Source: Amphibiibacter pelophylacis (GTDB lineage: Bacteria > Pseudomonadota > Gammaproteobacteria > Burkholderiales > Burkholderiaceae_C). Taken from it: 64,000 nt of DNA. This document shows, piece after piece, positions 8,844-16,763 of the stretch; position 1 is the stretch's first letter; each line of letters opens with the position of its first letter. The stretch spans positions 78,815-142,814 of the forward strand of contig NZ_JAWDIE010000008.1 in NCBI RefSeq assembly GCF_037688875.1, in the 5' to 3' direction. A model generated the notes under the pieces. That model did no database searches and was not told the DNA's origin. It saw only the letters and a list, made by a program, of their open reading frames with translations. Position numbers and translations under genes: made by a program.

Positions 8844-9653
8844 ATGAGTTCAGCGCCCGAATCCCCCTCGTCCGCCCTGCCGTTCGCCGGTGCCATGGCG
8901 GGCTGGGGCGATCTGTTCAAAGCCTTCATCCCCGCGTCCGCCACGGCGGCCAACCCCGCCGTGCCGATGCCGGGTGTGCAGACCGCGATGCCCCCGGGCC
9001 TGGCGCACTGGCTGACACCCAGCGCCAACCCGCAGGAGCTGGACAAGCGCATCGAGGACTTGAAAACCGTCAAATTCTGGCTGGACCAGAACGCGACGCT
9101 GGTGGATAACACCATCCGCGCGCTGGAGGTCCAGCGCCTGACCATGGCCACGCTGCAGAACATGAATGTGCCGCTGCAAAGCATGATGGACGCCATGGCC
9201 GCCCCGTGGGCCCACCTGGCGCAGGCCACGGCGGCTGCACCCACGACGGCGGCTGAAGCGCCGGCTCCGGCCGCTCCGCCGCAAGCTGCGCCTGCGCCAG
9301 CACCGGCTCCGCAGGCCAGCCCGGCGCCCGCCTCCGAATCCGCTACAGCCGACGCCGCCGCCGCCCTGCCCACACAGTGGTGGAACGACATGACCGGTCA
9401 GTTCGCCCGTCTGGCGCAGGCGGTGGTTCAGCAGGGCCAGGCTGCGGTGCAGGCCACAGTCGAGCAGGGTCAGGCGCTGGTGCCCAAAGTCCCGGCGGCC
9501 CCCAAACCAGCACGGAAAACTGCCGCCAAGCCAGCCGCGAAGGCCGCGCCCAAAGCCGCCGCCAAACCCGCTGCTGCTGCGAAAGCCGCTCCGGTAAAGA
9601 CGGCTGCAAAAGCGGCGGCCAAACCGGCAGCGGGGCGGAAGAAGGCGGGGTAA
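8844..9653 (+). CDS. phaM: PhaM-like polyhydroxyalkanoate granule protein
   Basis: The region around residues 55-120 (NPQELDKRIEDLKTVKFWL, then IRALEVQRLTMATLQNM) matches the conserved helical segment of PhaM, a protein that activates PHB synthase and links PHB granules to the nucleoid in Cupriavidus. A long Ala/Pro-rich linker follows and the C-terminus is a basic Ala-Lys-Pro repeat like histone H1 tails, which would bind DNA. Start at 8844 has AAAGGA in front. An upstream in-frame ATG at 8829 is less likely. It ends exactly where the convergent ferredoxin gene ends. No phaC or phasin is in the window. Confidence 0.8.
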   Translation: MSSAPESPSSALPFAGAMAGWGDLFKAFIPASATAANPAVPMPGVQTAMPPGLAHWLTPSANPQELDKRIEDLKTVKFWLDQNATLVDNTIRALEVQRLTMATLQNMNVPLQSMMDAMAAPWAHLAQATAAAPTTAAEAPAPAAPPQAAPAPAPAPQASPAPASESATADAAAALPTQWWNDMTGQFARLAQAVVQQGQAAVQATVEQGQALVPKVPAAPKPARKTAAKPAAKAAPKAAAKPAAAAKAAPVKTAAKAAAKPAAGRKKAG

Positions 9654-9923
9654 TCAGACGCGGGCTGCAGCCCGCTTTTCCGCCTCCAGCCCCTCGTATT
9701 TCGCCTGGAGCTGTTCGCGGCTCTCGACGTGTTCGGGGTTGAGCGGGATGCACTCCACCGGGCAGATGGCCACGCACTGCGGCTCATCGAAGTGGCCCAC
9801 GCACTCGGTGCAGCGGCTGGGGGCGATGACGTAATACTCGGCGCCCATGCTGATCGCGCCGTTGGGGCATTCGGGCTCGCAGACGTCGCAGTTGATGCAG
9901 GCGTCGGTGATCATCAGCGCCAT
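9654..9923 (-). CDS. 2[4Fe-4S] ferredoxin, YfhL type
   Basis: An 89 aa ferredoxin with two cluster-binding motifs: CINCDVCEPECPNGAI and, after an insertion, CTECVGHFDEPQCVAICPVECI. The wider spacing in the second motif and the helical C-terminal tail place it in the YfhL/Alvin-type ferredoxins. It is a low-potential electron carrier in the cytoplasm; the partner enzyme is unknown. It lies 2 bases downstream of coaD on the same strand, the common coaD-fdx pair of betaproteobacteria. Confidence 0.93.
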   Translation of the reverse strand: MALMITDACINCDVCEPECPNGAISMGAEYYVIAPSRCTECVGHFDEPQCVAICPVECIPLNPEHVESREQLQAKYEGLEAEKRAAARV

Positions 9924-9925
9924 GC

Positions 9926-10426
9926 TCAGTCCCCGGCCAGACGGCGCTGCAGCGGGGCCAGCACGCTGGGCGGCACAAAGGGCGCGACGTCGCCCCCCAG
10001 GCGGGCGATCTCGCGCACGAAAGTGCCGCTGATGTACTGCACCTGCGGCGAGGGCGCCAGAAAAACGGTGTCCACCTCGGGCATCAGGTGGCGGTTCATG
10101 CCGGCCATCTGGAACTCGTAATCGAAATCGCTCACGCCGCGCAGGCCGCGCACCACCACCTGGCCGCCCAGCGCCAGCACGGTGTCGCGCAAAAGGCCCG
10201 TGAAGCCCTGCACCTGAACGCCGGGCAGCCCGGCCAGCGCCTCGCGCGCCAGGTCCACGCGCTCGTCGGCGCTGAACAGCGTGTTCTTGTGATGGCCCTG
10301 CGCCACCAGCACCGTCAGGCGGCCGAACAGGCGACTGGCGCGCTGCACCAGATCAACATGGCCCTGGGTGATGGGGTCGAAGGTGCCGGGGTAGACGGCG
10401 AGGGTATTGGGGGCGTTGGCATCCAT
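9926..10426 (-). CDS. coaD: Phosphopantetheine adenylyltransferase
   Basis: Catalyses the penultimate step of coenzyme A synthesis, joining ATP and 4'-phosphopantetheine. The 166 aa product has the nucleotidyltransferase signature YPGTFDPITQGHVDLVQRAS (the G-H of the HxGH-like motif), VVRGLRGVSDFDYEFQMAGMN and the C-terminal YISGTFVREIARLGG. The start MDANAPNT was chosen because earlier in-frame codons fall inside the divergent arsR gene. RsmD, which commonly sits just upstream of coaD, is here about 44 kb away. Confidence 0.96.
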   Translation of the reverse strand: MDANAPNTLAVYPGTFDPITQGHVDLVQRASRLFGRLTVLVAQGHHKNTLFSADERVDLAREALAGLPGVQVQGFTGLLRDTVLALGGQVVVRGLRGVSDFDYEFQMAGMNRHLMPEVDTVFLAPSPQVQYISGTFVREIARLGGDVAPFVPPSVLAPLQRRLAGD

Positions 10427-10479
10427 GGCGTGATTGTCGGGCAAAACATCGTGACTGCCATCCGTCAAACAATTCAATA

Positions 10480-10497
10480 ATTCCAGTATGATGGAAT
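10480..10497. promoter_or_regulatory. Probable ArsR operator
   Basis: A perfect inverted repeat, ATTCCA-N6-TGGAAT, ends one base before the arsR start codon, inside an AT-rich patch in otherwise GC-rich DNA. Position and symmetry suit autorepression by ArsR. No Shine-Dalgarno is visible between the repeat and the ATG, so the arsR message may be leaderless or start very close to the gene. Confidence 0.6.
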
Positions 10498-10498
10498 C

Positions 10499-10846
10499 AT
10501 GGAAACGACCACAGACCTGACGTCCACCGCCACGCTGGAAGAATCTGCCGCGCTCAGCGCCCTGGCCGCACTGGCCCAGCCGCTGCGCCTGCGCGTGTTC
10601 CGCGCCCTGGTGGTCGCCGGACCGCAGGGCCTGACGCCGGGCGAGCTGGCCGCGCGCTGGCAGGTGCCGGGCAACACGCTGTCCTTTCACCTCAAAGAGC
10701 TGGTGCATGCGGGCCTGATCACGCAGGAGCGCGACGGCCGCAGCCTGATCTGCCGCGCCGAATTCGGGCGCATGAACGCCCTGCTGGGCTACCTGACCGA
10801 GCACTGCTGCCAGGGCGAGAGCTGTGGCGCTATCCCCCGACCCTGA
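10499..10846 (+). CDS. arsR: ArsR-family arsenic-responsive repressor
   Basis: A 115 aa winged-helix protein: ALAQPLRLRVFRALV, then the recognition region GNTLSFHLKELVHAGLI and the wing QERDGRSLIC. The usual ELCVCDLC metal site in the DNA-binding helix is absent; instead a C-terminal HCCQGESC offers three Cys at about 103, 104 and 109, resembling ArsR proteins that bind As(III) near their C-terminus. It heads an arsR-arsC-acr3 operon. Its stop codon lies in the first unit of the (CCCTGA) array. Confidence 0.93.
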   Translation: METTTDLTSTATLEESAALSALAALAQPLRLRVFRALVVAGPQGLTPGELAARWQVPGNTLSFHLKELVHAGLITQERDGRSLICRAEFGRMNALLGYLTEHCCQGESCGAIPRP

Positions 10847-10900
10847 CCCTGACCCTGACCCTGACCCTGACCCTGACCCTGACCCTGACCCTGACCCTGA
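10841..10900. repeat. (CCCTGA)x10 tandem hexanucleotide array
   Basis: Ten exact head-to-tail copies of CCCTGA. The arsR stop codon is in the first copy; the rest form the arsR-arsC spacer. Because the unit is 6 bases, copy changes never alter the arsR reading frame and each unit supplies another in-frame stop, but they would change spacing to the arsC ribosome site by multiples of 6. Confidence 0.98.
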
Positions 10901-10923
10901 CTGATCCTTCCGGAGCGACCCCC

Positions 10924-11433
10924 ATGACCACGCCCTTGAACGTCCTTTTCCTGTGCACGCACAACTCGGCGCGCAGCATCCTGGCCGAGGCGCTGCTCAA
11001 CCACTTGGGCGGAGAGCGCTTTCGCGGCTTTTCGGCCGGCAGCAGCCCGCGCGAGGCGCAAAAACCCAACCCCATCGGCCTGGAAGTGCTGGCCGAAGCC
11101 GGACTGCCCACCGACGGCCTGCACAGCAAATGCTGGGATGTGTTCGCCGCGCCAGACGCGCCGCGCATGGATCTGATCATCACCGTGTGCGACAGCGCGG
11201 CGGGCGAAACCTGCCCGATCTGGCCCGGACGCCCGGCCACGGCGCACTGGGGCTACGCCGACCCCTCAGCGGTGGCGGGCGGGCCGGACGCCCAGCGCGC
11301 GGCCTTTCGCCAGACCCTGCTGGCCCTGCGCCAGCGCATCAGCCTGCTGATCAGCCTGCCGACGTCCGAGCTGTCACCCGAGCGGCTGCAGGGCAGCGCC
11401 CGCGCCCTGGCGGGAGGCGAACATGTCGGCTGA
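10924..11433 (+). CDS. arsC: Arsenate reductase, LMW-phosphatase fold
   Basis: Reduces As(V) to As(III) for export. The N-terminal P-loop LCTHNSARS (Cys11) matches the thioredoxin-coupled low-molecular-weight phosphatase class rather than the glutaredoxin ArsC class. Further Cys occur at about 70, 89 (TVCDSAAGE) and 97 (TCPIWPG), candidates for the relay cysteines. HWGYADPSA is the usual acid-loop region. The C-terminus is about 25 aa longer than typical. GGAG precedes the ATG, and the 3' end overlaps acr3 by 11 bases. Confidence 0.93.
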   Translation: MTTPLNVLFLCTHNSARSILAEALLNHLGGERFRGFSAGSSPREAQKPNPIGLEVLAEAGLPTDGLHSKCWDVFAAPDAPRMDLIITVCDSAAGETCPIWPGRPATAHWGYADPSAVAGGPDAQRAAFRQTLLALRQRISLLISLPTSELSPERLQGSARALAGGEHVG

Positions 11434-12472
11434 AGCGCAGCGCATGGGCTTTTTCGAGCGTCACCTCACGGCCTGGGTGCTGCTGTGCATGGTCGCAGGC
11501 GTGGGCCTGGGGCAGCTGTTCCCGGCGGGCGTGCAGGCGGTGGGGCGGCTGGAGATCGCGCAGGTCAACCTGCCGGTTGGCGCGCTGATCTGGGTGATGA
11601 TCATCCCCATGCTGCTGCGCATTGATTTCGCCAGCCTGGCGCAGGTCGGTCAGCACTGGCGCGGCATCGGGGTGACGCTCTTCGTCAACTGGGCGGTCAA
11701 GCCCTTTTCGATGGCGCTGCTGGGCTGGATTTTCGTGCGCCACCTCTTCGCGCCCTGGCTGCCGCCGGAGCAGATCGACAGCTACATCGCCGGGCTGATC
11801 CTGCTGGCGGCGGCGCCGTGCACGGCCATGGTGTTTGTCTGGAGCCGGCTCACGGGCGGGCATCCGCTGTTCACCCTGAGCCAGGTGGCGCTCAACGACG
11901 CCATCATGGTGTTTGCGTTTGCGCCCATCGTGGCGCTGCTGCTGGGGCTGTCCAGCATCGTGGTGCCCTGGGCGACGCTGGTCACGTCGGTGCTGCTGTA
12001 CATCGTCATCCCGGTCGTTTTGGCGCAACTCGCCAGGCGCGCGCTGCTGCGCCGGGGGCCGCAGGCGCTGGAATCAGCGCTGGCGCGGCTGGGGCCTGCG
12101 TCCATCGTGGCGCTGCTGCTGACGCTGGTGCTGCTGTTTGCTTTTCAGGGCGGCGCCATTCTGTCGCAGCCGCTGGTGATTGCGCTGCTGGCGGTGCCCA
12201 TCCTGATCCAGGTGCTGTTCAACGCGGGGCTGGCTTACTGGCTGAACCGGCGCGTGGGCGAATCGCACAGCGTGGCCTGCCCCTCGGCGCTGATCGGCGC
12301 GAGCAACTTTTTCGAGCTGGCCGTGGCCGCCGCCATCAGCCTGTTCGGCTTTGAATCGGGCGCGGCGCTGGCCACCGTGGTCGGCGTCCTGATCGAGGTG
12401 CCGGTGATGCTGCTGGTGGTCCGCGTCGTCAACCGCAGCCGGGGCTGGTACGACAGAGGCTGCGCGCGCTGA
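11423..12472 (+). CDS. acr3: Acr3-type arsenite efflux transporter
   Basis: An inner-membrane arsenite exporter of 349 aa with about ten hydrophobic segments. The Acr3 hallmark Cys is in LLAAAPCTAMVFVWS (Cys133), and the late conserved Glu is in VGVLIEVPVMLLVV. NWAVKPFSMALLGW and SALIGASNFFELAVA also fit the family. It is not the unrelated 12-helix ArsB. A strong GGGAGG ribosome site lies inside the end of arsC. Its stop is 10 bases from the convergent mutarotase stop, with a short CTGATC/GATCAG hairpin over both stops. Confidence 0.94.
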   Translation: MSAEAQRMGFFERHLTAWVLLCMVAGVGLGQLFPAGVQAVGRLEIAQVNLPVGALIWVMIIPMLLRIDFASLAQVGQHWRGIGVTLFVNWAVKPFSMALLGWIFVRHLFAPWLPPEQIDSYIAGLILLAAAPCTAMVFVWSRLTGGHPLFTLSQVALNDAIMVFAFAPIVALLLGLSSIVVPWATLVTSVLLYIVIPVVLAQLARRALLRRGPQALESALARLGPASIVALLLTLVLLFAFQGGAILSQPLVIALLAVPILIQVLFNAGLAYWLNRRVGESHSVACPSALIGASNFFELAVAAAISLFGFESGAALATVVGVLIEVPVMLLVVRVVNRSRGWYDRGCAR

Positions 12473-12482
12473 TCTGAAAGGA

Positions 12483-12875
12483 TCAGGTCTGTTCGGGCTG
12501 ATCGGGCGGGTCGGGCTGATCTGCAAGACGGAAGATGCAGGCGGCCCGCGTCCACTTCTGGCCCTCGGGCGTCCAGGGCGTGGGCGCCTGGTACTGTCCC
12601 ATCTGCGCCTCCCATTCGCTCAGGATGGGGATGAGCGCCTGATCCTGCGCCATGCGCGCCGCGTCGAAGCGCGCGTCGTCGGTCTGCATGACCATCACCA
12701 GGCGCGTGCCCAGGCGGTGAATCGTCATGTCCAGCACGCCGTGGCGGCGCAGGTGCGCAGCGACTTCGGGCCAGATGCGCTTGTGCGCGGCCTCGTAGGC
12801 GGCGATGGCGTCCGGGCTGTCTTTCAGATCAAGCAGCAGCACCTGCTGCGTCACGCCGGACATCGCCGTGCTCAT
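12483..12875 (-). CDS. L-rhamnose/L-fucose mutarotase family protein
   Basis: A 130 aa protein of the RhaM-like dimeric alpha/beta-barrel family (COG3254), interconverting alpha and beta anomers of a 6-deoxy-sugar. Seen: YEAAHKRIWPEVAAHLRRHG with the conserved His, LDMTIHRLGTRLVMVMQ and a Trp-rich C-terminal part (WEAQMGQYQAPTPWTPEGQ). Its position as last gene of the fucose cluster suggests L-fucose mutarotation ahead of the dehydrogenase. The start ATG overlaps the preceding SDR stop (ATGA). The Pro/Asp-rich tail repeats a GGGCTGATC motif. Confidence 0.85.
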   Translation of the reverse strand: MSTAMSGVTQQVLLLDLKDSPDAIAAYEAAHKRIWPEVAAHLRRHGVLDMTIHRLGTRLVMVMQTDDARFDAARMAQDQALIPILSEWEAQMGQYQAPTPWTPEGQKWTRAACIFRLADQPDPPDQPEQT

Positions 12876-13648
12876 GTCAGCGCCCGGTCCAGGTGGGTGT
12901 AGCCGCCATCGACAAACACCCATTGCCCGGTGGTGTGGCTGCTGCGCGGCGAGAGCAGAAACACCGTCATGTCAGCCAGCTCTTCGCAGGTCGTCATGCG
13001 CTGGCCCAGCGGAATTCTGGCGGTGATGCTGTCCAGTTTGGCCTGCGGATCGGGGAAGCTGTCCACCCAGCGGCGGTAGAGCGGCGTCATGGCTTCGGCC
13101 GGGATGACGGCGTTGACGCGCACGCCGTCCATGCGCAGAGCGGCGGCCCATTCGCGCGTCAGGGCGAGCTGCGCGCCCTTGGCGGCGCAGTAGCCGCTGG
13201 TGTTGCCCTGGCCCGTCAGCGCGGTCTTGCTGCTGATGTTGACGATGGCGCCCCGGCTGGCTTTCAGGTGCGGCACGCACAGGTGGGCCAGCGTGTAGTA
13301 GTGGATGAGATTGCGGTCCAGCGATCCGGTGAAGGCCTGCGGGCCCGCGTCCAGGCCCACGCTGTCGTTGATGCCCGCGTTGTTCACCAGGCCGTCCAGG
13401 CGCCCGAAATGCTGCAGCGTGTCGTCCACGGCGCGCGTGCAGGCGCTGGCGTCGCTCAGGTTGATCTGGATGAAGTGCGATCTGGGCTGCGCCGCGTAGA
13501 GTGCCTGCGCAAAATCGGGCGTCATCGGGCTTTTGCCGAAAATGACGGGGATCGCACCCTCGTTCGCCAGCGCCAGGCTGATGGCGGCGCCGATGCCGCT
13601 GGCGCCGCCGGTGACGATGACGGTTTTGTCGCTCAGGTAGAGATCCAT
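12872..13648 (-). CDS. SDR oxidoreductase, probable L-fucose dehydrogenase
   Basis: A 258 aa classical short-chain dehydrogenase: TGGASGIG coenzyme loop near residue 13, NNAG, catalytic Ser in NISSKTALT and YCAAK for the Tyr-Lys pair, ending VFVDGGYTHLDRALT. The overall sequence resembles the L-fucose dehydrogenases of Burkholderia, which oxidise L-fucose to the lactone with NAD(P)+. Context agrees: a lactonase and a fuconate dehydratase lie directly upstream in the same operon. The exact sugar (L-fucose, D-arabinose or L-galactose) cannot be read from sequence. Confidence 0.85.
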   Translation of the reverse strand: MDLYLSDKTVIVTGGASGIGAAISLALANEGAIPVIFGKSPMTPDFAQALYAAQPRSHFIQINLSDASACTRAVDDTLQHFGRLDGLVNNAGINDSVGLDAGPQAFTGSLDRNLIHYYTLAHLCVPHLKASRGAIVNISSKTALTGQGNTSGYCAAKGAQLALTREWAAALRMDGVRVNAVIPAEAMTPLYRRWVDSFPDPQAKLDSITARIPLGQRMTTCEELADMTVFLLSPRSSHTTGQWVFVDGGYTHLDRALT

Positions 13649-13674
13649 GGACGGCTTTCAGGAATCTTCAGAAA

Positions 13675-14592
13675 TCAGGACAGACCGCTGAGGCCATACA
13701 CGCGCCGGGCCGTGCCCTGCCACAGCGCGCTTTGTTCGGCGGCGCTCAGGCGGCTGGTCCAGTCGGAAAACAGCGCCAGATTGTCGGCGTAGGACGTGGC
13801 CAGCGAGAGCACCGGCCAGTCCGAGCCAAACATCAGCCGCTGCGCGCCAAAGGCGTCCAGCGCGATGTCCCAGCAGCGGCGCATTGCGGATCGGGCGCTG
13901 TCCGGAAGGTCTCCCGCGATCGTGGCCTCGGTGGCCAGGCCCGATAGTTTGGCGGCCACGTGCGGCAGCGCGGCCAGAGCGCGCAGATGGCCTTCCCACG
14001 GGCGCCAGGCCGGGTCGCCCGCCGCAGCGCCCACCGGCGGCTTGCCCAGGTGGTCCAGCACCAGCCAGTGGCGGTCATGCTGCGCGGCCCAGGCGGGCAC
14101 CCCGGCCATCTGTCCGTGGCGCACCAGCAGGCTGTAGACCAGGCCCGCGTCCTGCACGGCGCGCAGGCCGCGGTTGACCTCGGGGCTGGCGATGAAGGCG
14201 GGCACGTCAGCCTCGTCCTGCACCTGATGGCGCAGGCCTTTGAGGCGCTCGCCCTGCGGGTGCGCGCGCCAGGCGGCCAGGCGCTGGGGCAGATCAGGCG
14301 CGCGCAGGTCGTCCCAGCCGATGACGCCCGCGATCTGCGGCGCCGTGGCGCACAAGTCCAGCAGCCAGGCGGTTTCGCGCGGCGTGGCGCGGGCCTGAAC
14401 CGCCAGGCACTGGGCGATACTGCCCGCCTGCATCAGCGGCAGGCTGTCGTGCGGGAGCACGTCGCGGCGCAGCGCGGCCAGCGGCTCGCTCATCCAGGCG
14501 TAATCCTGGGGGTGATCGCGCCAGGGCCAGAAGTGCTGGTGGGCGTCGATGCGACCGCCGCTGACAGCCCCAGCGGCCCCCGCTGCGCTCAT
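13675..14592 (-). CDS. Amidohydrolase family, probable L-fuconolactonase
   Basis: A 305 aa amidohydrolase-2 (COG3618) TIM-barrel enzyme. The N-terminal metal motif is IDAHQHFWPW, the typical opening of fucono- and rhamnono-lactonases; later GLRHQVQDE, LDHLGKPP and FGSDWPV carry the remaining His and Asp ligands. It should open L-fucono-lactone to L-fuconate. Its ATG overlaps the stop of the fuconate dehydratase by 4 bases, tying it to the next pathway step. Confidence 0.87.
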   Translation of the reverse strand: MSAAGAAGAVSGGRIDAHQHFWPWRDHPQDYAWMSEPLAALRRDVLPHDSLPLMQAGSIAQCLAVQARATPRETAWLLDLCATAPQIAGVIGWDDLRAPDLPQRLAAWRAHPQGERLKGLRHQVQDEADVPAFIASPEVNRGLRAVQDAGLVYSLLVRHGQMAGVPAWAAQHDRHWLVLDHLGKPPVGAAAGDPAWRPWEGHLRALAALPHVAAKLSGLATEATIAGDLPDSARSAMRRCWDIALDAFGAQRLMFGSDWPVLSLATSYADNLALFSDWTSRLSAAEQSALWQGTARRVYGLSGLS

Positions 14593-15878
14593 GCGGCGGG
14601 GCCCCGGAAGGTGTACTGCGCCAGCGAGGCGGGCTTCATGGTGATCGAAAAGCCCGGCTGCTGCGGCGGCATGTAGGCGGCGTTGCGGATGATGCAGGGC
14701 GCTTCAAAGTGCTCGTGCAGGTGGTCGACGTACTCGATGACGCGGCCCTCGTGCGTGCCCGCGATGCACAGATAGTCGATCATGGACAGGTGCTGCACGT
14801 ACTCGCACAGGCCGACACCCCCCGCGTGCGGACAGACGGGCAGGCCGTATTGGGCGGCCATCAGCATCACCGCCAGGATCTCGTTGACACCGCCCAGGCG
14901 GCAGGAATCGATCTGCACCACGTCGATGGCTTCGCGCATGATGAACTGCTTGAACAGGATGCGGTTCTGGCCCATTTCACCCGTGGCGACCTTCATCTGG
15001 CCCAGCAGCGCCTGGCGGATGGCGCGGTGGCCTTCCACGTCGTCGGGGCTGGTCGGTTCCTCGATGAACCAGGGTTTGGCGAAGGCCAGATCCTTCAGCC
15101 ACGGAATCGCCTGGGGCACATCCCAGACCTGGTTGGCGTCGATCATCAGGTGGCGGTCGGGGCCCAGCACCTCGCGCGCGATGCGCAGGCGGCGGATGTC
15201 GTCCTCTTTGTCGCGCCCGACCTTGAGCTTGATGTGGGCAAAGCCCGCATCCACCGCCTCCTGCGCCAGGCGGCGCAGTTTGTCGTCGGGGTAGCCCAGC
15301 CAGCCGGCCGAGGTGGTGTAGCAGGGGTAACCGCTGGCTTCCAGCTGGGCCAGTCGCTCGGCCTTGCCCGCAGCGCGCTCGCGCAGCAGGGTCAGCGCTT
15401 CTTCGGGGGTGATGCAGTCGGTGATGTAGCGGAAATCAATGCAGCGCACCAGCTCTTCGGGCGTCATGTCGGCGACCAGGCGCCAGACGGGTTTGCCCTC
15501 GCGCTTGGCCCACAGGTCCCACACCGCGTTGACGACAGCGCCGGTGGCCAAGTGGATGGCGCCTTTGTCGGGGCCGATCCAGCGCAGCTGGCTGTCGCTG
15601 GTGACATGGCGCCAGAAAGCCCCCATGTCGGCGGCGATGCCGTCCAGATCCAGGCCGACCACGCGCGAGGCCAGCGCCTGGATGGCGGCGCAGCAGATTT
15701 CGTTGCCGCGCCCGATGGTGAAGGTCAGCCCATGCCCTTCCAGGCCGGGCTGGTCGGTCTCCAGGATGACGTAGGCCGCCGAGTAATCCGGATCGGGATT
15801 CATGGCGTCCGAACCGTCCAGGTGCTGCGACGTGGGGAAGCGCACGTCCAGGGTGCGCAGGCCGGTGATCAGGGGCAT
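14589..15878 (-). CDS. fucD: L-fuconate dehydratase (enolase superfamily)
   Basis: Dehydrates L-fuconate to 2-keto-3-deoxy-L-fuconate. The 429 aa length and N-terminus (LRTLDVRFPTS, DGSDAMNPDPDYSAAYV) match FucD. The Lys-x-Lys base motif is AHIKLKVGRDKED, followed by metal ligands in LMIDANQVWD and WFIEEPTSPDD, and the late catalytic His in CPHAGGVGLCEYVQH. AAGGA lies upstream of the ATG. This gene is the best single indicator that the cluster handles L-fucose or a stereochemically similar acid. Confidence 0.93.
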   Translation of the reverse strand: MPLITGLRTLDVRFPTSQHLDGSDAMNPDPDYSAAYVILETDQPGLEGHGLTFTIGRGNEICCAAIQALASRVVGLDLDGIAADMGAFWRHVTSDSQLRWIGPDKGAIHLATGAVVNAVWDLWAKREGKPVWRLVADMTPEELVRCIDFRYITDCITPEEALTLLRERAAGKAERLAQLEASGYPCYTTSAGWLGYPDDKLRRLAQEAVDAGFAHIKLKVGRDKEDDIRRLRIAREVLGPDRHLMIDANQVWDVPQAIPWLKDLAFAKPWFIEEPTSPDDVEGHRAIRQALLGQMKVATGEMGQNRILFKQFIMREAIDVVQIDSCRLGGVNEILAVMLMAAQYGLPVCPHAGGVGLCEYVQHLSMIDYLCIAGTHEGRVIEYVDHLHEHFEAPCIIRNAAYMPPQQPGFSITMKPASLAQYTFRGPAA

Positions 15879-15896
15879 GGAATATCCTTGAAAAGC

Positions 15897-16751
15897 TCAG
15901 GCGGCTTTTGTGCGCTGGCGCTGCTGGCCCAGGCCCTCGATGCCCAGCTCCATCACCTGGCCGGGGCGCAGGTAAACGGGCGGCTTCTGGCCCATGCCCA
16001 CGCCGGGCGGCGTGCCGGTCGAGATGACATCGCCGGGCTGCAGGCTCATGAACTGGCTGAGGTAATGGACGAGGAAAGGCACGCCGTAAACCATGGTCGC
16101 GGTCGTGCCGTCCTGGAAGGTTTTGCCATCGACCTTGAGCCACAGGCGCAGGTTTTGCGGGTCAGCGACCTCGTCGGCGGTGACCAGCCAGGGGCCCGTC
16201 GGGCCGAAGGTGTCGCAGCCCTTGCCCTTGTCCCAGGTGCCGCTGCGCTCGATCTGGTATTCGCGCTCGGACACGTCGTTGACCACGCAGTAGCCCGCGA
16301 CGTGGCTCATGGCGTCGGCCTCGCTGATGTAGCGCCCGCCGCGCCCGATGACCACGCCGAGTTCGACCTCCCAGTCGGTTTTCTGCGAACCGCGCGGAAT
16401 CTCGACATCGTCATCCGGCCCGACGATGGCGCTGGTCCATTTGTTGAAAACCACCGGCTCGGGCGGCACGGCCATGCCGGTTTCGGCGGCGTGGTCCGAG
16501 TAGTTCAGCCCGATGCAGATGAACTTGCCGATCTGGCCCACGCAGGGCCCCAGGCGCAGGTCGGCCTGCGGCACGCCAGGCACCAGCGGCAGCTCCTCCA
16601 GATCCAGCGCCTGCAGGCGGGCGATGCTTTCAGGCAGCAGGGCATGCCCCGCAATATCGGTCAGCACGCCGGACAGGTCGCGCACACGCCCCTGGGCGTC
16701 GAGCACGCCGGGCTTTTCCTGGCCCGCAGGACCGTATCGGAGGAGTTTCAT
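15897..16751 (-). CDS. FAH-family hydrolase, likely 2,4-diketo-3-deoxy-L-fuconate hydrolase
   Basis: A 284 aa fumarylacetoacetate-hydrolase-fold enzyme. Conserved parts: FICIGLNYSDHAAETG, the metal-binding DWEVELGVVIG, the lid-like ERSGTWDKGKGCDTFGPTGP region, and ISTGTPPGVGMG. In the non-phosphorylating L-fucose route this family splits 2,4-diketo-3-deoxy-L-fuconate into pyruvate and lactate. Other members act as ureidoglycolate lyases or acylpyruvate hydrolases, but the operon makes the sugar-acid role most likely. It lies 18 bases upstream of fucD. Confidence 0.87.
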   Translation of the reverse strand: MKLLRYGPAGQEKPGVLDAQGRVRDLSGVLTDIAGHALLPESIARLQALDLEELPLVPGVPQADLRLGPCVGQIGKFICIGLNYSDHAAETGMAVPPEPVVFNKWTSAIVGPDDDVEIPRGSQKTDWEVELGVVIGRGGRYISEADAMSHVAGYCVVNDVSEREYQIERSGTWDKGKGCDTFGPTGPWLVTADEVADPQNLRLWLKVDGKTFQDGTTATMVYGVPFLVHYLSQFMSLQPGDVISTGTPPGVGMGQKPPVYLRPGQVMELGIEGLGQQRQRTKAA

Positions 16752-16763
16752 GGTTGCCTTTCT

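Noticed and set aside
10841..10900. Hexanucleotide array considered as CRISPR or as coding repeat
   Set aside because: No spacers, and every unit contains an in-frame stop for ArsR; it is a simple tandem repeat.
15897..16751. FAH-family gene as ureidoglycolate lyase
   Set aside because: No purine or allantoin genes are present, while all neighbours are sugar-acid enzymes.
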